Positions 1-10,400 of a stretch of DNA of 64,000 nt are shown piece by piece. Numbering within the stretch: the first letter of the stretch is position 1; every line of letters starts with the position of its first letter. Below the pieces are notes generated by a model. That model did not search any database and was not told the DNA's origin. It saw only the letters and a program-made list of their open reading frames with translations. Origin of the DNA: Lepidodermella squamata (lineage: Eukaryota; Gastrotricha); NCBI GenBank assembly GCA_047495785.1, contig JBLDXI010000015.1, forward strand, positions 3,534,001-3,598,000, in the 5' to 3' direction. A program made the position numbers and the translations under genes.

Positions 1-2
1 AA

Positions 3-989
3 ATGGACCGCGGCCTTAAAAAGAAGCACCGTTCGAAGGTTACAACAACCACAGATTTGCCAGCTGTAGTTACGGATATGCCGTATTTCGAGGTTGAAAT
101 CACCGACAGTCCGTCTGGAAATGGCTTATTAGCAGCCGAACCTGAGCAGCCTACAACGATTAATTTTAAAACAACAACGAGTCGTCGTCCTCTCAAGGCA
201 AAAACAGAGAAACCGAATCGCGTCGATAATCGAAGGGATATATTGAAAAATTATCGCCGACTTCAAGAGCAGCGAAAGGCCAAAGCTGCAACTACGACTA
301 CTCGCACAACATTATCGACGACTACGCCATTTTTTATGCCGGAAACTGTTGAAAAGGTTGCTGATCATCAAGAAAATGCAATTGTTAAGGAGGCTGCGCT
401 CCTTGAACAGCCCAAATTGCTGGAATTAACAACACAGATGCCTTCATCAACCACAATTTCGTCTAATCTTCCGAAATCTTCCACGCCTCGGTTGAAGAAG
501 AAAAAGGTTAGCAGTGAAGAAAGTGAATCAGCCGGTGATAGCAAGAGTGGAGAGACAGAAAGCGCGGGTGAAAGTGAGGAAGAAAGTGGATCGGAAAGTG
601 GGTCGGAAACTGCTGAAGATTCGAAGCCTACAACCAAGCCTGCGAAGAAAAAGTTGGAGGTCCTCAACAAACACCCGTCGTCTCAAAACGATGAAGATGA
701 CGGGCTGGTTCTTGATCGCCACGGTAAGAAGTCGTCGTTGCCTAAAACGAAGGATGAAACTCGAAAATGGGCTCGAGAGGCAGTGAATGAGTACAAGAAA
801 ATATCAAAACAACTGCCCGATATTTTACAAATGGATTTCCCGACTGAATCTCGTAAGAAGGTATCACCACGGGTTCAATCAGCTACCCTGAAGCCCCAAA
901 AATCTGGTGATGAGGCGAATGATAGAAGCAGGCGAAAAACAAGCAAAGAGGAACCTGAGCGCGTGTTGGTTCGAGCGAAACGATTTTAG
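3..989 (+). CDS. Thr-rich basic protein, C-terminal part (5' end outside window)
   Basis: The frame is open from the left edge to a TAG stop and encodes at least 328 residues. It has no recognisable folded domain. It alternates Thr-rich runs (TTTTRTT, TTSRR), a Ser/Glu-rich acidic stretch near residues 170-210 and Lys/Arg clusters, and ends RVLVRAKRF. Such composition fits a secreted mucin-like or matrix protein, but no signal peptide is in the window, so location is unknown. An opening basic run (KKKHRSK) recalls the basic block of the two genes that follow (RKKHRK, KRRKHRRRK) and may mark a third family member. The ATG at position 3 may be internal. Function is not recognised. Confidence 0.6.
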   Translation: MDRGLKKKHRSKVTTTTDLPAVVTDMPYFEVEITDSPSGNGLLAAEPEQPTTINFKTTTSRRPLKAKTEKPNRVDNRRDILKNYRRLQEQRKAKAATTTTRTTLSTTTPFFMPETVEKVADHQENAIVKEAALLEQPKLLELTTQMPSSTTISSNLPKSSTPRLKKKKVSSEESESAGDSKSGETESAGESEEESGSESGSETAEDSKPTTKPAKKKLEVLNKHPSSQNDEDDGLVLDRHGKKSSLPKTKDETRKWAREAVNEYKKISKQLPDILQMDFPTESRKKVSPRVQSATLKPQKSGDEANDRSRRKTSKEEPERVLVRAKRF

Positions 990-1973
990 CTTGATTATTT
1001 CTAACAGAAAAAAGCCGGATTTATAGCATTGTAATATTTATTGGTATCTTTGACTCGGAACTTTCAACTCTGTCAACATAGTTTAATCTTGATCATCACA
1101 TCTTAATTTTTCGATTTTCGGTATTTTCTGACCAAAAAGTTATGCTCGGAATAAAAATAAAAAATATTTGAAAAAATCGTCTTTTTGTGTGTTCGCTGGG
1201 CCAATTAACTCACCATAGTAAATTAAATAATGAGAGCTGTTGGGTTCAGCGTTGGGCTCGTGAATTTTATTGATATTTACAGACCAGATTTCCGGCCTCT
1301 GATTTTCCATTCTTTGGATGCTGGGAAACATCGATTCTTTTGTCTATATGTAGGCAATTGAAAAATTAGAAACCCAGAATTCTTGTTTCCCCTTAAATCC
1401 GAATTATCCGATGTATCGAAAAATGCGATTGCTCTCCAGAAAAAAATCACCCTAATTAGGGGAATTTTACACCCTATAGTTGGGAATTATTCCAACGATC
1501 CCGATGGTTTTCAATCGGTTTTTATTCTTTTATTTTATTTTATTTTATTGCCACATCCTTTTTGTTCAGAATTGCAAGTTGGTAGATAACAGGTCAAGTT
1601 ATTATCACAAAGTGGAACATGACCTAGTTGAATTATTGCGACGCATGAAAACAAGGCAACAGGCGGATGGCAGAAGATAGGTCATCGTTTATAAAACCGT
1701 ACATCCTTGTAAGATTTGCAGATTCCACAGCCATTACCACGGATTTCTCATCCCATATGTTTATTTATCAACTGCTGTCATCGCGTACGAGAATAACACG
1801 CACACGCTTCAAAACAACAGCGCAGCCATCCGGCACGTGCTCGAATTCAGTCATTTTTTCAAATTTCAATCTCTTAAACACTGAATTTTAATAAGCTAGT
1901 GCCGACTTTTTACTATAATTCAATTATTTATTATTTTTCGATAGGTATTGTTACTCTTTAAAAATAGCCAAAG
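990..1973. other. intergenic spacer
   Basis: AT-rich spacer between the first gene and the next secreted-protein gene. The short frames here (up to 74 codons) have no coding-like composition or splice context. No RNA gene or repeat was recognised. Confidence 0.5.
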
Positions 1974-2603
1974 ATGAGGTTATCAGTCTTTGGCGCCCTG
2001 ATTTTTGTTGCAGGTTTGAGAAATTTTATCCGTAATTTTTATTAAATTTTTTATGATAATTTTTCAGCATGTTTTGCTCATCGCGATGATGATTTTGTTG
2101 ACATAGTTAATGCTAACGATAGAACCGTCGCAGATGACAACCTTGACAATTCGTATATCATCCGAGATGCCCACCATCAATGGGATTCTTCGTCAAGCGA
2201 GCCAGTCACAAGCCACAAAAGACGAAAGCATCGCCGGCGTAAAGTTCAACTGAGCTTCCGAATCAAAATCAGAGCGAAAAACGACAACTTGAACGCGAAT
2301 CACATCGACTTGAAGGGCCTGGATGTCGCCAACGCGCCAACATGTCCTGCTTCCACAACTACAAAGGCTCCTTCGACCAGCCCAACAGACGCGTTTGCTC
2401 CGCGTCTCGGCGGCTTTGTTCTTCAACGACTCCGTGGGCCTGCGATTTATAAACCAAACCATCAGGGAGCTTTCAACTTGGTCAAATCTCCAAAATCCCT
2501 GCAGTCAATGCTTGGCAAGCTGAAAAATCTTCCAAAAAGTGAGCCAGCCTCAACCTCTTAAAATTCTATTGATTAAAAAATATTTTTTTTAGATGCGAAT
2601 TAA
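1974..2603 (+). CDS. small secreted basic protein, paralogue 1
   Basis: Three exons are inferred: 1974-2013, 2068-2538 and 2593-2603, giving about 173 residues. Exon 1 encodes a signal peptide (MRLSVFGALIFVA) interrupted in phase 1 before the Cys, as in the next gene. The mature part has an acidic N-terminus, a basic block (KRRKHRRRK), the motif RIKIRAKNDNLN, a Thr/Pro linker, then RLRGPAI and SMLGKLKNL near the C-terminus. The last intron (2539-2592) is placed by analogy with the neighbour; reading through instead gives a slightly longer tail ending at 2561. No known domain is recognised. Short secreted repeats of this kind could be matrix proteins or peptide precursors, which is inference. 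An AATAAA lies near 2688. Confidence 0.7.
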
Positions 2604-2962
2604 GCTATAACAAACAAGCCCGAACCTCATCATCTCGTCGCCATTTATTTACCTTAAATTATTATACTGTAATTCGTATTCGAAAAATAAATTGCTACTT
2701 ACCTATCACAACATAATTGACACAGTTTCTTTTAATATAGGCTTTTATTAATATTATTTTCCGATTTTCCTAGGGACTAGCGACATAAATTTTGTTCGAG
2801 AGCACGAGGAGCGAAAGACGCCAGCATTTGAAAAGTATCCGAATTTTTTCCTAATTTTTTATGATTATATTTCGAATTTTCAGGGTATTGGCAGCGAGCT
2901 TTTGAATCAATTCTAAACAGCTCCTCAATTCCTGCCAATTGCGAATTTTCTCTAGCCCGAGG

Positions 2963-3959
2963 ATGAACATCTATAGCTTCGGATTAGTTCTCATTTTAGT
3001 TACAGGTTCGTTATATCAAGCGAATACAACAAGCAAATTATTTGCATCCGCCTTAATTGCGATTGATTGATTGATTGGCAGGCTGTTTGGCTTTCTGGGA
3101 CGTTTCGGATAGTAGTCATAGCTCATCAGAGTCCCACGTCAAAACGACGAAAAAGTGCACGAAGAAGGCCACTACAACGACATCGACTTCAACTACTACA
3201 ACGACGACGACTACGACGACTACAACGACAACGACAACAACACCAACACCGCCTGCTCAGGATCCTGTAACCAGCGCTAGGACATCGCCACTGCCTGATG
3301 TCCCGACTACTGAACAACCGTGCGATGTGCCATGCGAAGCACCTAAAGATAGCTGCGATCGGTCTTACCGCAAGAAGCATCGTAAAACGGGTCCGATTCG
3401 CATTAAAATCAAAGCTAAGAACGACAATTTGAACGTTAACAACATCAACATTAGAGACCTGGATTTCTTTGGCTACGACAATAACAACAACAACAACGGG
3501 GCGGATACGACTACAACGAGCACTTCTGCGACTGGTACTGATACTACTAGCCCACTGGGTGACGTCACGACCCCGGCGGGCTCAACCGCTACTAGTACTG
3601 CCACGCAGACAGCTTCGACCACAGTCACTGTTACCCAGACGACGCCGAAAAGCGCGAAATTTTCGAATTGGAAAAAGAAGGAGGCAGCGGCTGACGACAC
3701 GCCTCGAGTTAAGCAGTCGAGGTCTGAAACTATCAGCATTCCTGTCGATTCAGCCTTGGATCATAGCGCTAATGTTGCAGATAGCCATCACGTGGAGGAG
3801 GCGAGGAAACTCAAGCGACTTCGCGGGCCGGCTATCAAGCGCTCTCGGGCCCCGGCTCGAACCTCTTTCATGCTTGGTAAACTCAACGCTCTTCAGAAAC
3901 GTGAGTGTTTTCAAAATAATTTTCGTAATAATTTTCATTTTTTTGCGATAGGTTCTTAA
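2963..3959 (+). CDS. Thr-rich secreted basic protein, paralogue 2
   Basis: Exons 2963-3005, 3082-3900 and 3952-3959 join in frame to about 289 residues. A signal peptide (MNIYSFGLVLILVT) is split in phase 1 exactly as in the upstream paralogue. It is followed by a long Thr tract (about residues 45-65), KKHRKTGPIRIKIKAKNDNL, an Asn run (DNNNNNNG), a second Thr/Ser-rich region, and a C-terminus carrying KRLRGPAI and FMLGKLNAL. The shared RIKI(K/R)AKNDNLN, RLRGPAI and MLGKL motifs and the shared intron phases show tandem duplication with Thr-tract expansion in this copy. It is probably extracellular and O-glycosylated; function unknown. A small final exon adds only two residues and the stop. Confidence 0.75.
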
Positions 3960-4317
3960 AATCTTCACGCTGTTCGGAGACATTTACGTGACACCAGCTA
4001 TTATTTTATAGTTTTTCTGTGACATTTAGTTGCATGTATGTGACGATCTTTTCGAACATAGCAGTCAACCGCTATTATGACATAGACCTTATTTAACTGG
4101 AATTATTTTTTTTTGATCGATCACTCGTCTAATAAACACGTTAATTTTACCGGAACAATTAACAGAGCCGTCTTTTTTATTTCATTTTTAATCGACAAAT
4201 CACACAGTCCATCATCCAGGTATTTAATATATTTCTGCGAACGGCTGTCGAATTGGCTGGAGCCTGTATCAAGCATGATAGAAAGTTTAGTTTTATCATC
4301 AGAAAATTTGAATGATT
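3960..4317. other. convergent intergenic spacer
   Basis: AT-rich gap between convergent genes. It presumably holds both 3' untranslated regions. No structured feature seen. Confidence 0.5.
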
Positions 4318-5455
4318 TTACCAATTTTGGCTATCCCATGGTACATCAGCAGTTTCAACAACGTGGAAAGTGTAAATGTTTCTTGGTTTACCGGATAAAT
4401 TTGCCGCGCTGTGAAGCAATGATAATTCCGAAATTATTTTGAAATAAAAAATTCCTGACCTCTTATGAACTACAGTCCCGTGAATTACAACAGCGTCTCC
4501 GGCCTTCACCTCAGCCGGTACAAAGTCGAACCGCTTATCCGCATCCGGGATCGGCCAAGGTCCAGTGAATGATAGCGAAACTTCACCGGTGACAGGGTCA
4601 GTCTTCCGAAGGTATCGGTTGTTGTCGATGAGGCCTTCCTTGTGCGAACCTGGGGCGAACCAAAGACACCCGTTTTCACGATCGGCGTCGTTCAGCGCGA
4701 TCCAAATGCCGACTAGGGCAGAGGGAGGGTCAACATACAGAAAAGTAGCATCCTGGTGCGGAACTACGGCATCGCCAATTTTCGGCTGTTTAAAGATGTA
4801 CATGGACTGGCAAACGGCAGGGTGTTTGAAACCCAAGGCCTTGCTAATTGCCTGAAATTAAAAAGAAATTAGAGTGACCACTTCTCCAGCAACTAATCTT
4901 TAATTGAAAGAAATTTGAAAAATTTAAATCTCAAATTTTGAAATTTTAAAATAAATTTTAACACAATTAATAAATTCTATAATAAAGTCTAAATTATAAG
5001 TGGAATATTTTTTATTTTTTTTTAAATTTTGAAAGTTTTGTTAAATTATGGGGAAACATCTTCCTTAATCTCACCTTAGTTTTGTCGTTAAAAGTGTGCT
5101 TCCGAAAAGTGGGACGTTCCAAGTGAAGGCCATGGCCGATTTTATTAATAGCCAGCGCCTTTTCCACCTTAAGATTCCCATCTGGATCAACGGCGCCCTT
5201 TTCCAGAAAATAGCTGACCGTATCAGCGCTGTTGATGAAGTAGTTGTCCTTAGTGGTGGCATGCGACTGGTTCAGAGCGTCAAAGGCGCTGCGATGCTGG
5301 TTTATATCGAGCTCGTCGATAATCGCCGTCATATCTTGCCGCATATCTTCGACCTCTTCAGGCGATAAGAAGCCCTCGACAACAGCGAAGCCATTTTCGT
5401 TGAATTTTTCAACAAAATCAGCTGGCAAAGTTGGCGGTAGCATTGCGAAGCTCAA
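4318..5455 (-). CDS. PHYHD1: phytanoyl-CoA dioxygenase domain protein (PHYHD1-type)
   Basis: Minus-strand exons 5075-5455, 4460-4851 and 4318-4408 give about 287 residues, close to the usual length of animal PHYHD1. These are soluble Fe(II)/2-oxoglutarate-dependent oxygenases. Seen: N-terminal FNENGFAVVEGFLSPEEVEDM; KIGHGLH; QSMYIFKQP; the iron-binding HxD motif in PHQDATF; ENGCLWFAPGSHKEG; a distal His within VVIHGTVVHKS; and YTFHVVE near the end. Exon 2 to exon 3 (HKR-AG|C) restores HKSAANLSGKPRN, matching the family. The natural substrate is unsettled; PHYHD1 is not the phytanoyl-CoA hydroxylase itself. The signature residues look intact. Confidence 0.93.
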
Positions 5456-5599
5456 AAAATTGAATTATGAGGCGTAAAAAAATGAAAATAGTGAATTGCA
5501 TTTGATTCACCGCAGCTGACGCACGCGTGCGCTTTTTACGAATAAAAAGTGATCGGCTCTGTGCCAGCATTTGAAACTCGAAACTCAATCCATTTTATT

Positions 5600-6964
5600 T
5601 CATAAGCTTAATCTGTAACTCAGCTCTTTTGAATATCGCATTAGTGAGCAAAATATGCAAATTTCATCACTTTTCTGGCCCATTAAGACTGAGTTATTGC
5701 CAGGGAAAGCTGACCAAACCAAATCAGATAGTTTGAACGGGTGAAGGGCTAAAAGGAGATTGACATCGACAATGTCCCAAACACTTTTCGGGAGTTTGAT
5801 TGTGTACCAGTTGCGATCGTCGATAATTCCATGATTTTCCAGGCAGGCAAATATGGTTGGAACTCCGATCTCTTGAAATACCCGGTGCTTCGCCAATAGG
5901 TCGAACAGGAGAATCGCCATAGGAAGGTCCTTTTTAGCCACGTAAAATATGTCAGATTTTGCTCCGATTGCTCTTCTCCTACCCTTAGCAACCTGGGCAA
6001 TGCGGTTAAGGCAATAGCCATGATAGTCTGGCTCGAATCGGGCCATTTTCTCTAGATCCTATATTGATGGATGAAATATTTTTACTAAAATTGAAACTTT
6101 ATTTCAACTTACTGTGAAGAAGGATTTTAGCTGATTTTGATAGATTGTCACCCAGCCAGCCCACGAATTGGGTGTCCAGCATTCTTTCGAGCTATTACAC
6201 CTCAGCAGGGTGTCTACATCGTAATAAAAGTCATCCCTGGACATGACGTAGCTTATCGATAAATCAAAGTTATTCGAATCGAAAATGAAATTCCAATATC
6301 CGAACAACGCATCATCATGAACGAGAAATACGCCACCTATCTCATGCCTAGGTAATTTCGATGTTCTAACGGCTTCATTAACGCAGTAATAAACAGTTTC
6401 TCCAGCGCCTTCTTTAACAGGTAGTTTTATTTGATAGTTGATGAATCTCCGCTGGAAGTAAGCGAAAAAATTACGCGAAGTTTCATTGAAGTTCCGATAT
6501 ATTCCCATCGTGAAGTCGGTAGAATCAGGCGAAGGGCCGCAAAATCGTATCTCGGCGAAATTTCTGCCATATAGCGCATTGACTAGGGGCGCGACATGAT
6601 AATTTGTCGCCTGGTTGAAAGCTACGATGAGGATAGTTGATTTCTTGAGCCGAATCGCGGCATCACGCGACAATTTATGAGTTTCGAATAAAATATCGGG
6701 CGGTAAATGGCGCGATTCAAATCGGCACGATTTATTGTAGCGGCATAATTGCGACCAAATCAAGCGATCACTTTCGTGCCAAAATTGGTCATCATCATCG
6801 TCATGAGTCGGTGGGCTTCTGTTCTTCGGCGATATTAGGTCGAAATGAGAGATGACCCAGTAAAATATGGCGATGATGTGGCACGCAAAAAATATACGTA
6901 GGTAGCAGCGGTTTTTCATTATAAAATTGTGCCACCTTAATATACTGAAAAGTATGACAAGCAA
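5600..6964 (-). CDS. type II single-pass membrane protein, glycosyltransferase-like
   Basis: Two minus-strand exons (6113-6964 and 5600-6058) separated by a 54-base intron join in phase 0 to about 436 residues. A short cytoplasmic N-terminus precedes one hydrophobic anchor (about residues 20-40, FFACHIIAIFYWVISHF), then a luminal-type domain. The first Met (6964) or one 15 codons later (6919) could start. The domain has STILIVAFNQ, YYCVNEAV and the acidic pair in VFLVHDDALFGYWNF, reminiscent of the DxD-like metal site of Golgi glycosyltransferases, later YLGR-less Trp-rich segments (CWTPNSWAGW). The layout resembles the DUF288/STELLO-like group, but I cannot confirm the family. It sits 145 bases downstream of the PHYHD1 gene start on the same strand; no operon is implied. 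Confidence 0.65.
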
Positions 6965-7470
6965 TACATTTTCATATTCATCTTCACTTTCAATTTTATT
7001 TCAGTTTCAATGAGGGCAGGCCTGAATAAAATTTCTCTGAATAATCACGTTGATGAAAGGATACATAGATGAATGGAAATGAAATTCTGCAATAAAGCTT
7101 GGATCCAAAACGGAAATTATTTTATTTAACAGCCGCTTCGGAGGGGGTGTATGCATTCCTTTAAGACATTGAGACTATTGTTGGCAACAATATGAGGTGA
7201 GCTTTCATAATGCTCATTTTTTTGTATGAGTAATCTTCAACGTGGGCTATAAGCTCAACGATGTTACCTGGCAGATGAACACACATATATGAGCTAATGT
7301 TACATTATATTATGAAAGTATAAAAATGAGTTGTAGCCACGATTTTCTTAATTTTCATCAAGATATTAAGATATAAGTTTACTCAAATAGACAGGAAACA
7401 GCTTTTAAATGGACATGCTCGATCAAGATTCCCGGCGATCGTCAAAGCTTGAAAATTTACTCATACCTTG
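6965..7470. promoter_or_regulatory. divergent intergenic region
   Basis: About 500 bases separate the start of the minus-strand membrane-protein gene from the plus-strand receptor kinase gene, so both promoters should lie here. No specific motif is recognised. Confidence 0.3.
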
Positions 7471-10400
7471 ATGAAAGCACGAATCCTATCAGTTTCGTCA
7501 GCTTTGATCTGCTTGGCCTTTGGCTTATGGCCGGCTCAATGTTCCCCAATGGTTAGGAATTACAGTTTTGTAGCTCGTATGGGATGTTAGTTTATTTTCC
7601 AGGCATCTCGTTTCGAGCTGCCATCAGACACTCAACCTTGCCGCGTCCCAGCTCTACAAAACGGCCGGTTTTTGTCCTACTCTCCTAATGAGCCTCGGCA
7701 AAATTGGCCATCTCTACAGGCGAATTCGCAAGTCAGCTTAGGAACTACCTTAATCGCGGATTGCCAACCTTGCTACCGATATGCCGATAACTCGACTGAA
7801 TCTGATAGCGAAACTGAGATCGAATGCCTTGGAAATAATCTGTGGAACGGCATTGTGGGGAATTGCCGGAGAATCGATGATTGCAGCCAAGTGGTAAGCC
7901 TAAATGTTAAAAATGTCCCACAAAATTGAAGGAATCACTGATTATACCGAATCAGACCTTACCAGCTGTCAAGCCTGCTGGCAATAACACAGAATGCGGC
8001 CGCCCGAATGACGATCTGAGCGACGGGGAAACACCACAGCCTTGGATGGTAACCTTAAATAACGACAATATTAAGGAGGCTATTCTCCTTTATTTTCAAT
8101 GTTTTAGGTTTACATTAAAGTTCAGAAAGGCGGAATCTTCATCAGAAACTGTTCCGGCGTACTTATCGATCAAACGTGGATCCTGGCAGCTTCAGAATGT
8201 ATCGAAACTACGGATGGAGAGAGGCCGACCTCGTAATTAAAATTGCGGTGATTTTGCACTAGAAGTCTTAATAGTCATTTTTTTCAAGAATTTCGCTCCA
8301 AGATGGCAGATCGGTTTTCGTTACTAACATTGTCGAAGAGCCGCAGAACAAACAGTTGGCTTTATTGATGATTAACCCTTTCGTCATCTATTCCGAAAAA
8401 GTCCGAGCCCTATGCCTGCCAGACGTCCAATGCGAATCTAAAAATTCATCGATTTGTACCGTTGGATCTGTTTCAAGTTACGAGAATGTCAAAATTTCAC
8501 CTGCTAATTGCCCCTCGCAATTTTGCGCGAATGCTGGCGGTAATAGATCAGGGTCACTTTTCATGTGCGAATTCGCTGGCCGACTTTTCGCATCGGGAGT
8601 TGAACTTTCTCGCAACAATAACTCATGTTGCAGCGACCATCAGATCGGCTTCGTCGCAATTTGTCCATTGATCACCTGGATACGGTGGACAATCACCAAA
8701 TTCACGAATAGAGGGGAATGTAAATTTGATTTCATGTTAAAAATTGCGTAGAATTAATGAGCTGTTTATTTGATAGATTGTCCCGATGAATTTCCTGAAG
8801 TCTATTCTGGCGTAGTCGATGCAAGGCTAAGTTTTTCCGATGTCGATCAACAGCCTCAAAATGGCTATCGCATCGGAACTATCGCTGATATAACATGCAA
8901 TAATGGCTATAGTTTGTTCGGGTCTGATCGCATTATTTGCACAGCAGCCGGGGTTTGGAGCCTGCCTGGCACCTGTTTATTCCTGAGTAAATTCAAAAAT
9001 TTCCAAATTTTCGAAATTTCAATTCTTTTTCGCTAGTTACCCCTGCTCCTCCAATCGCGGAGGTCTTCATTGATTCAGAATCAACGACCGAGGCAGTGGA
9101 AATCACTAATCAGCCAGGATTATGTGGCGTTCCAAATAAGCTTCGTAAAGCTAATAACGCGCCCGAGTTTCCTTGGATAGTATGTTTTTTCTATTTCGAA
9201 AATCTTACCTATATTGCTGGGATTTTCCATCTATCAGATAACAATTAAAAGTTACCTCAACACCTTGACTCAAGGTTACAAAATTTGCGACGCTGTTGTT
9301 ATCGATTACGAACATGCAATCACAGCTGCTCATTGTGTAGTCCATCGGACTGAAATCGCTAAAAGGTGAGATTGCATTTTTTTTTAATTTTCAAAAACTT
9401 TTCAAATTTATAACCAGAGTTGACCTCTCCGTCTTTGAGGATGGCGATTACCAATCAGTTCGATCAGTTCTGGTCATTTTACATCCGAAATTCAAAAATA
9501 AAGACCTAGATTATTCGATTTTCGATTTTGCGATCATTAAAACGAGCAGAATGCCTTCGATAACGCCGATATGTTTGCCTACGACGGGCTCTAATTTTTG
9601 CAGATACTCGAGATGTGAAAACGCCGTGATTATTGACAATGGTATAATTACCTATTATAACCTAAAAAAAATTTAATTTATTTATTTTCAAATTTACAGT
9701 TGAAAATGGGAGGAATTTCACGAAGCTCAACTTGACCATAGCTCTAAGAGCTCATTCGAATCGTTCTTCAATTTCGATATCAACAGCGTGGGCAAATGGG
9801 ACTTGTGGCATGGAATGGAGTAACCCTCTAATGTGCTCTAACGACGACGGACGGTACCAATTAGGGGCTTTAGTGCCGAATGGGCGGTTGAAATGTTCGA
9901 TTAAGCCTGCTGCTATCTACTCGAACATTTGTCCGGCGCTGCCGTGGATCAACCAAGTACTGTCAGGATGGACAGGATTTAAGAGTAGGAAAGCAAATAA
10001 ATTATCATCTTGAAATTACTCACAAGCAGTGACGGACATTATTAGGTTAATTTCTGTAGAGCAAAAGCCGTTTGAATAAAATTTCTGTTTAGAAATCTCA
10101 TTTGGAGGCGTCTCGTTAACTGAGATTCCAACTCAAAATTAAGGCATGCCAGCACTTATTTTTCGATTTCGATTGCGATTTCAACTTCTTGATCGATATA
10201 TAGTGATGCAAAGTCGAAATCGATTCCCGCTATTTTAAATCGATTTTAATTTTATCGATTTTAAAAATTGGTGATTTTTTCCAAAATAAACTGATCAGGA
10301 GACCATCGTAAAAAATGCCTCATCCACCAATCCGATGGTGCCAGGTAGCTAAAAGAAAAATTCCGGGGTCATTAGGGTGACACATAGAGTGACATTTATC

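Noticed and set aside
4113-4442. 109-codon plus-strand frame
   Set aside because: Overlaps the last exon of the PHYHD1-type gene in antisense and has no domain.
7926-8240. Treating pieces of the receptor kinase gene as separate small genes
   Set aside because: Exon phases (0, 2, 1, 0...) and continuous domain structure join them into one gene.
9985-10013. A secreted sushi-protease protein ending at the stop near 10011
   Set aside because: Possible as an alternative form, but the GTAGGA donor at 9985 in phase 1 matches the equivalent phase-1 junction of the paralogue before its membrane exon.
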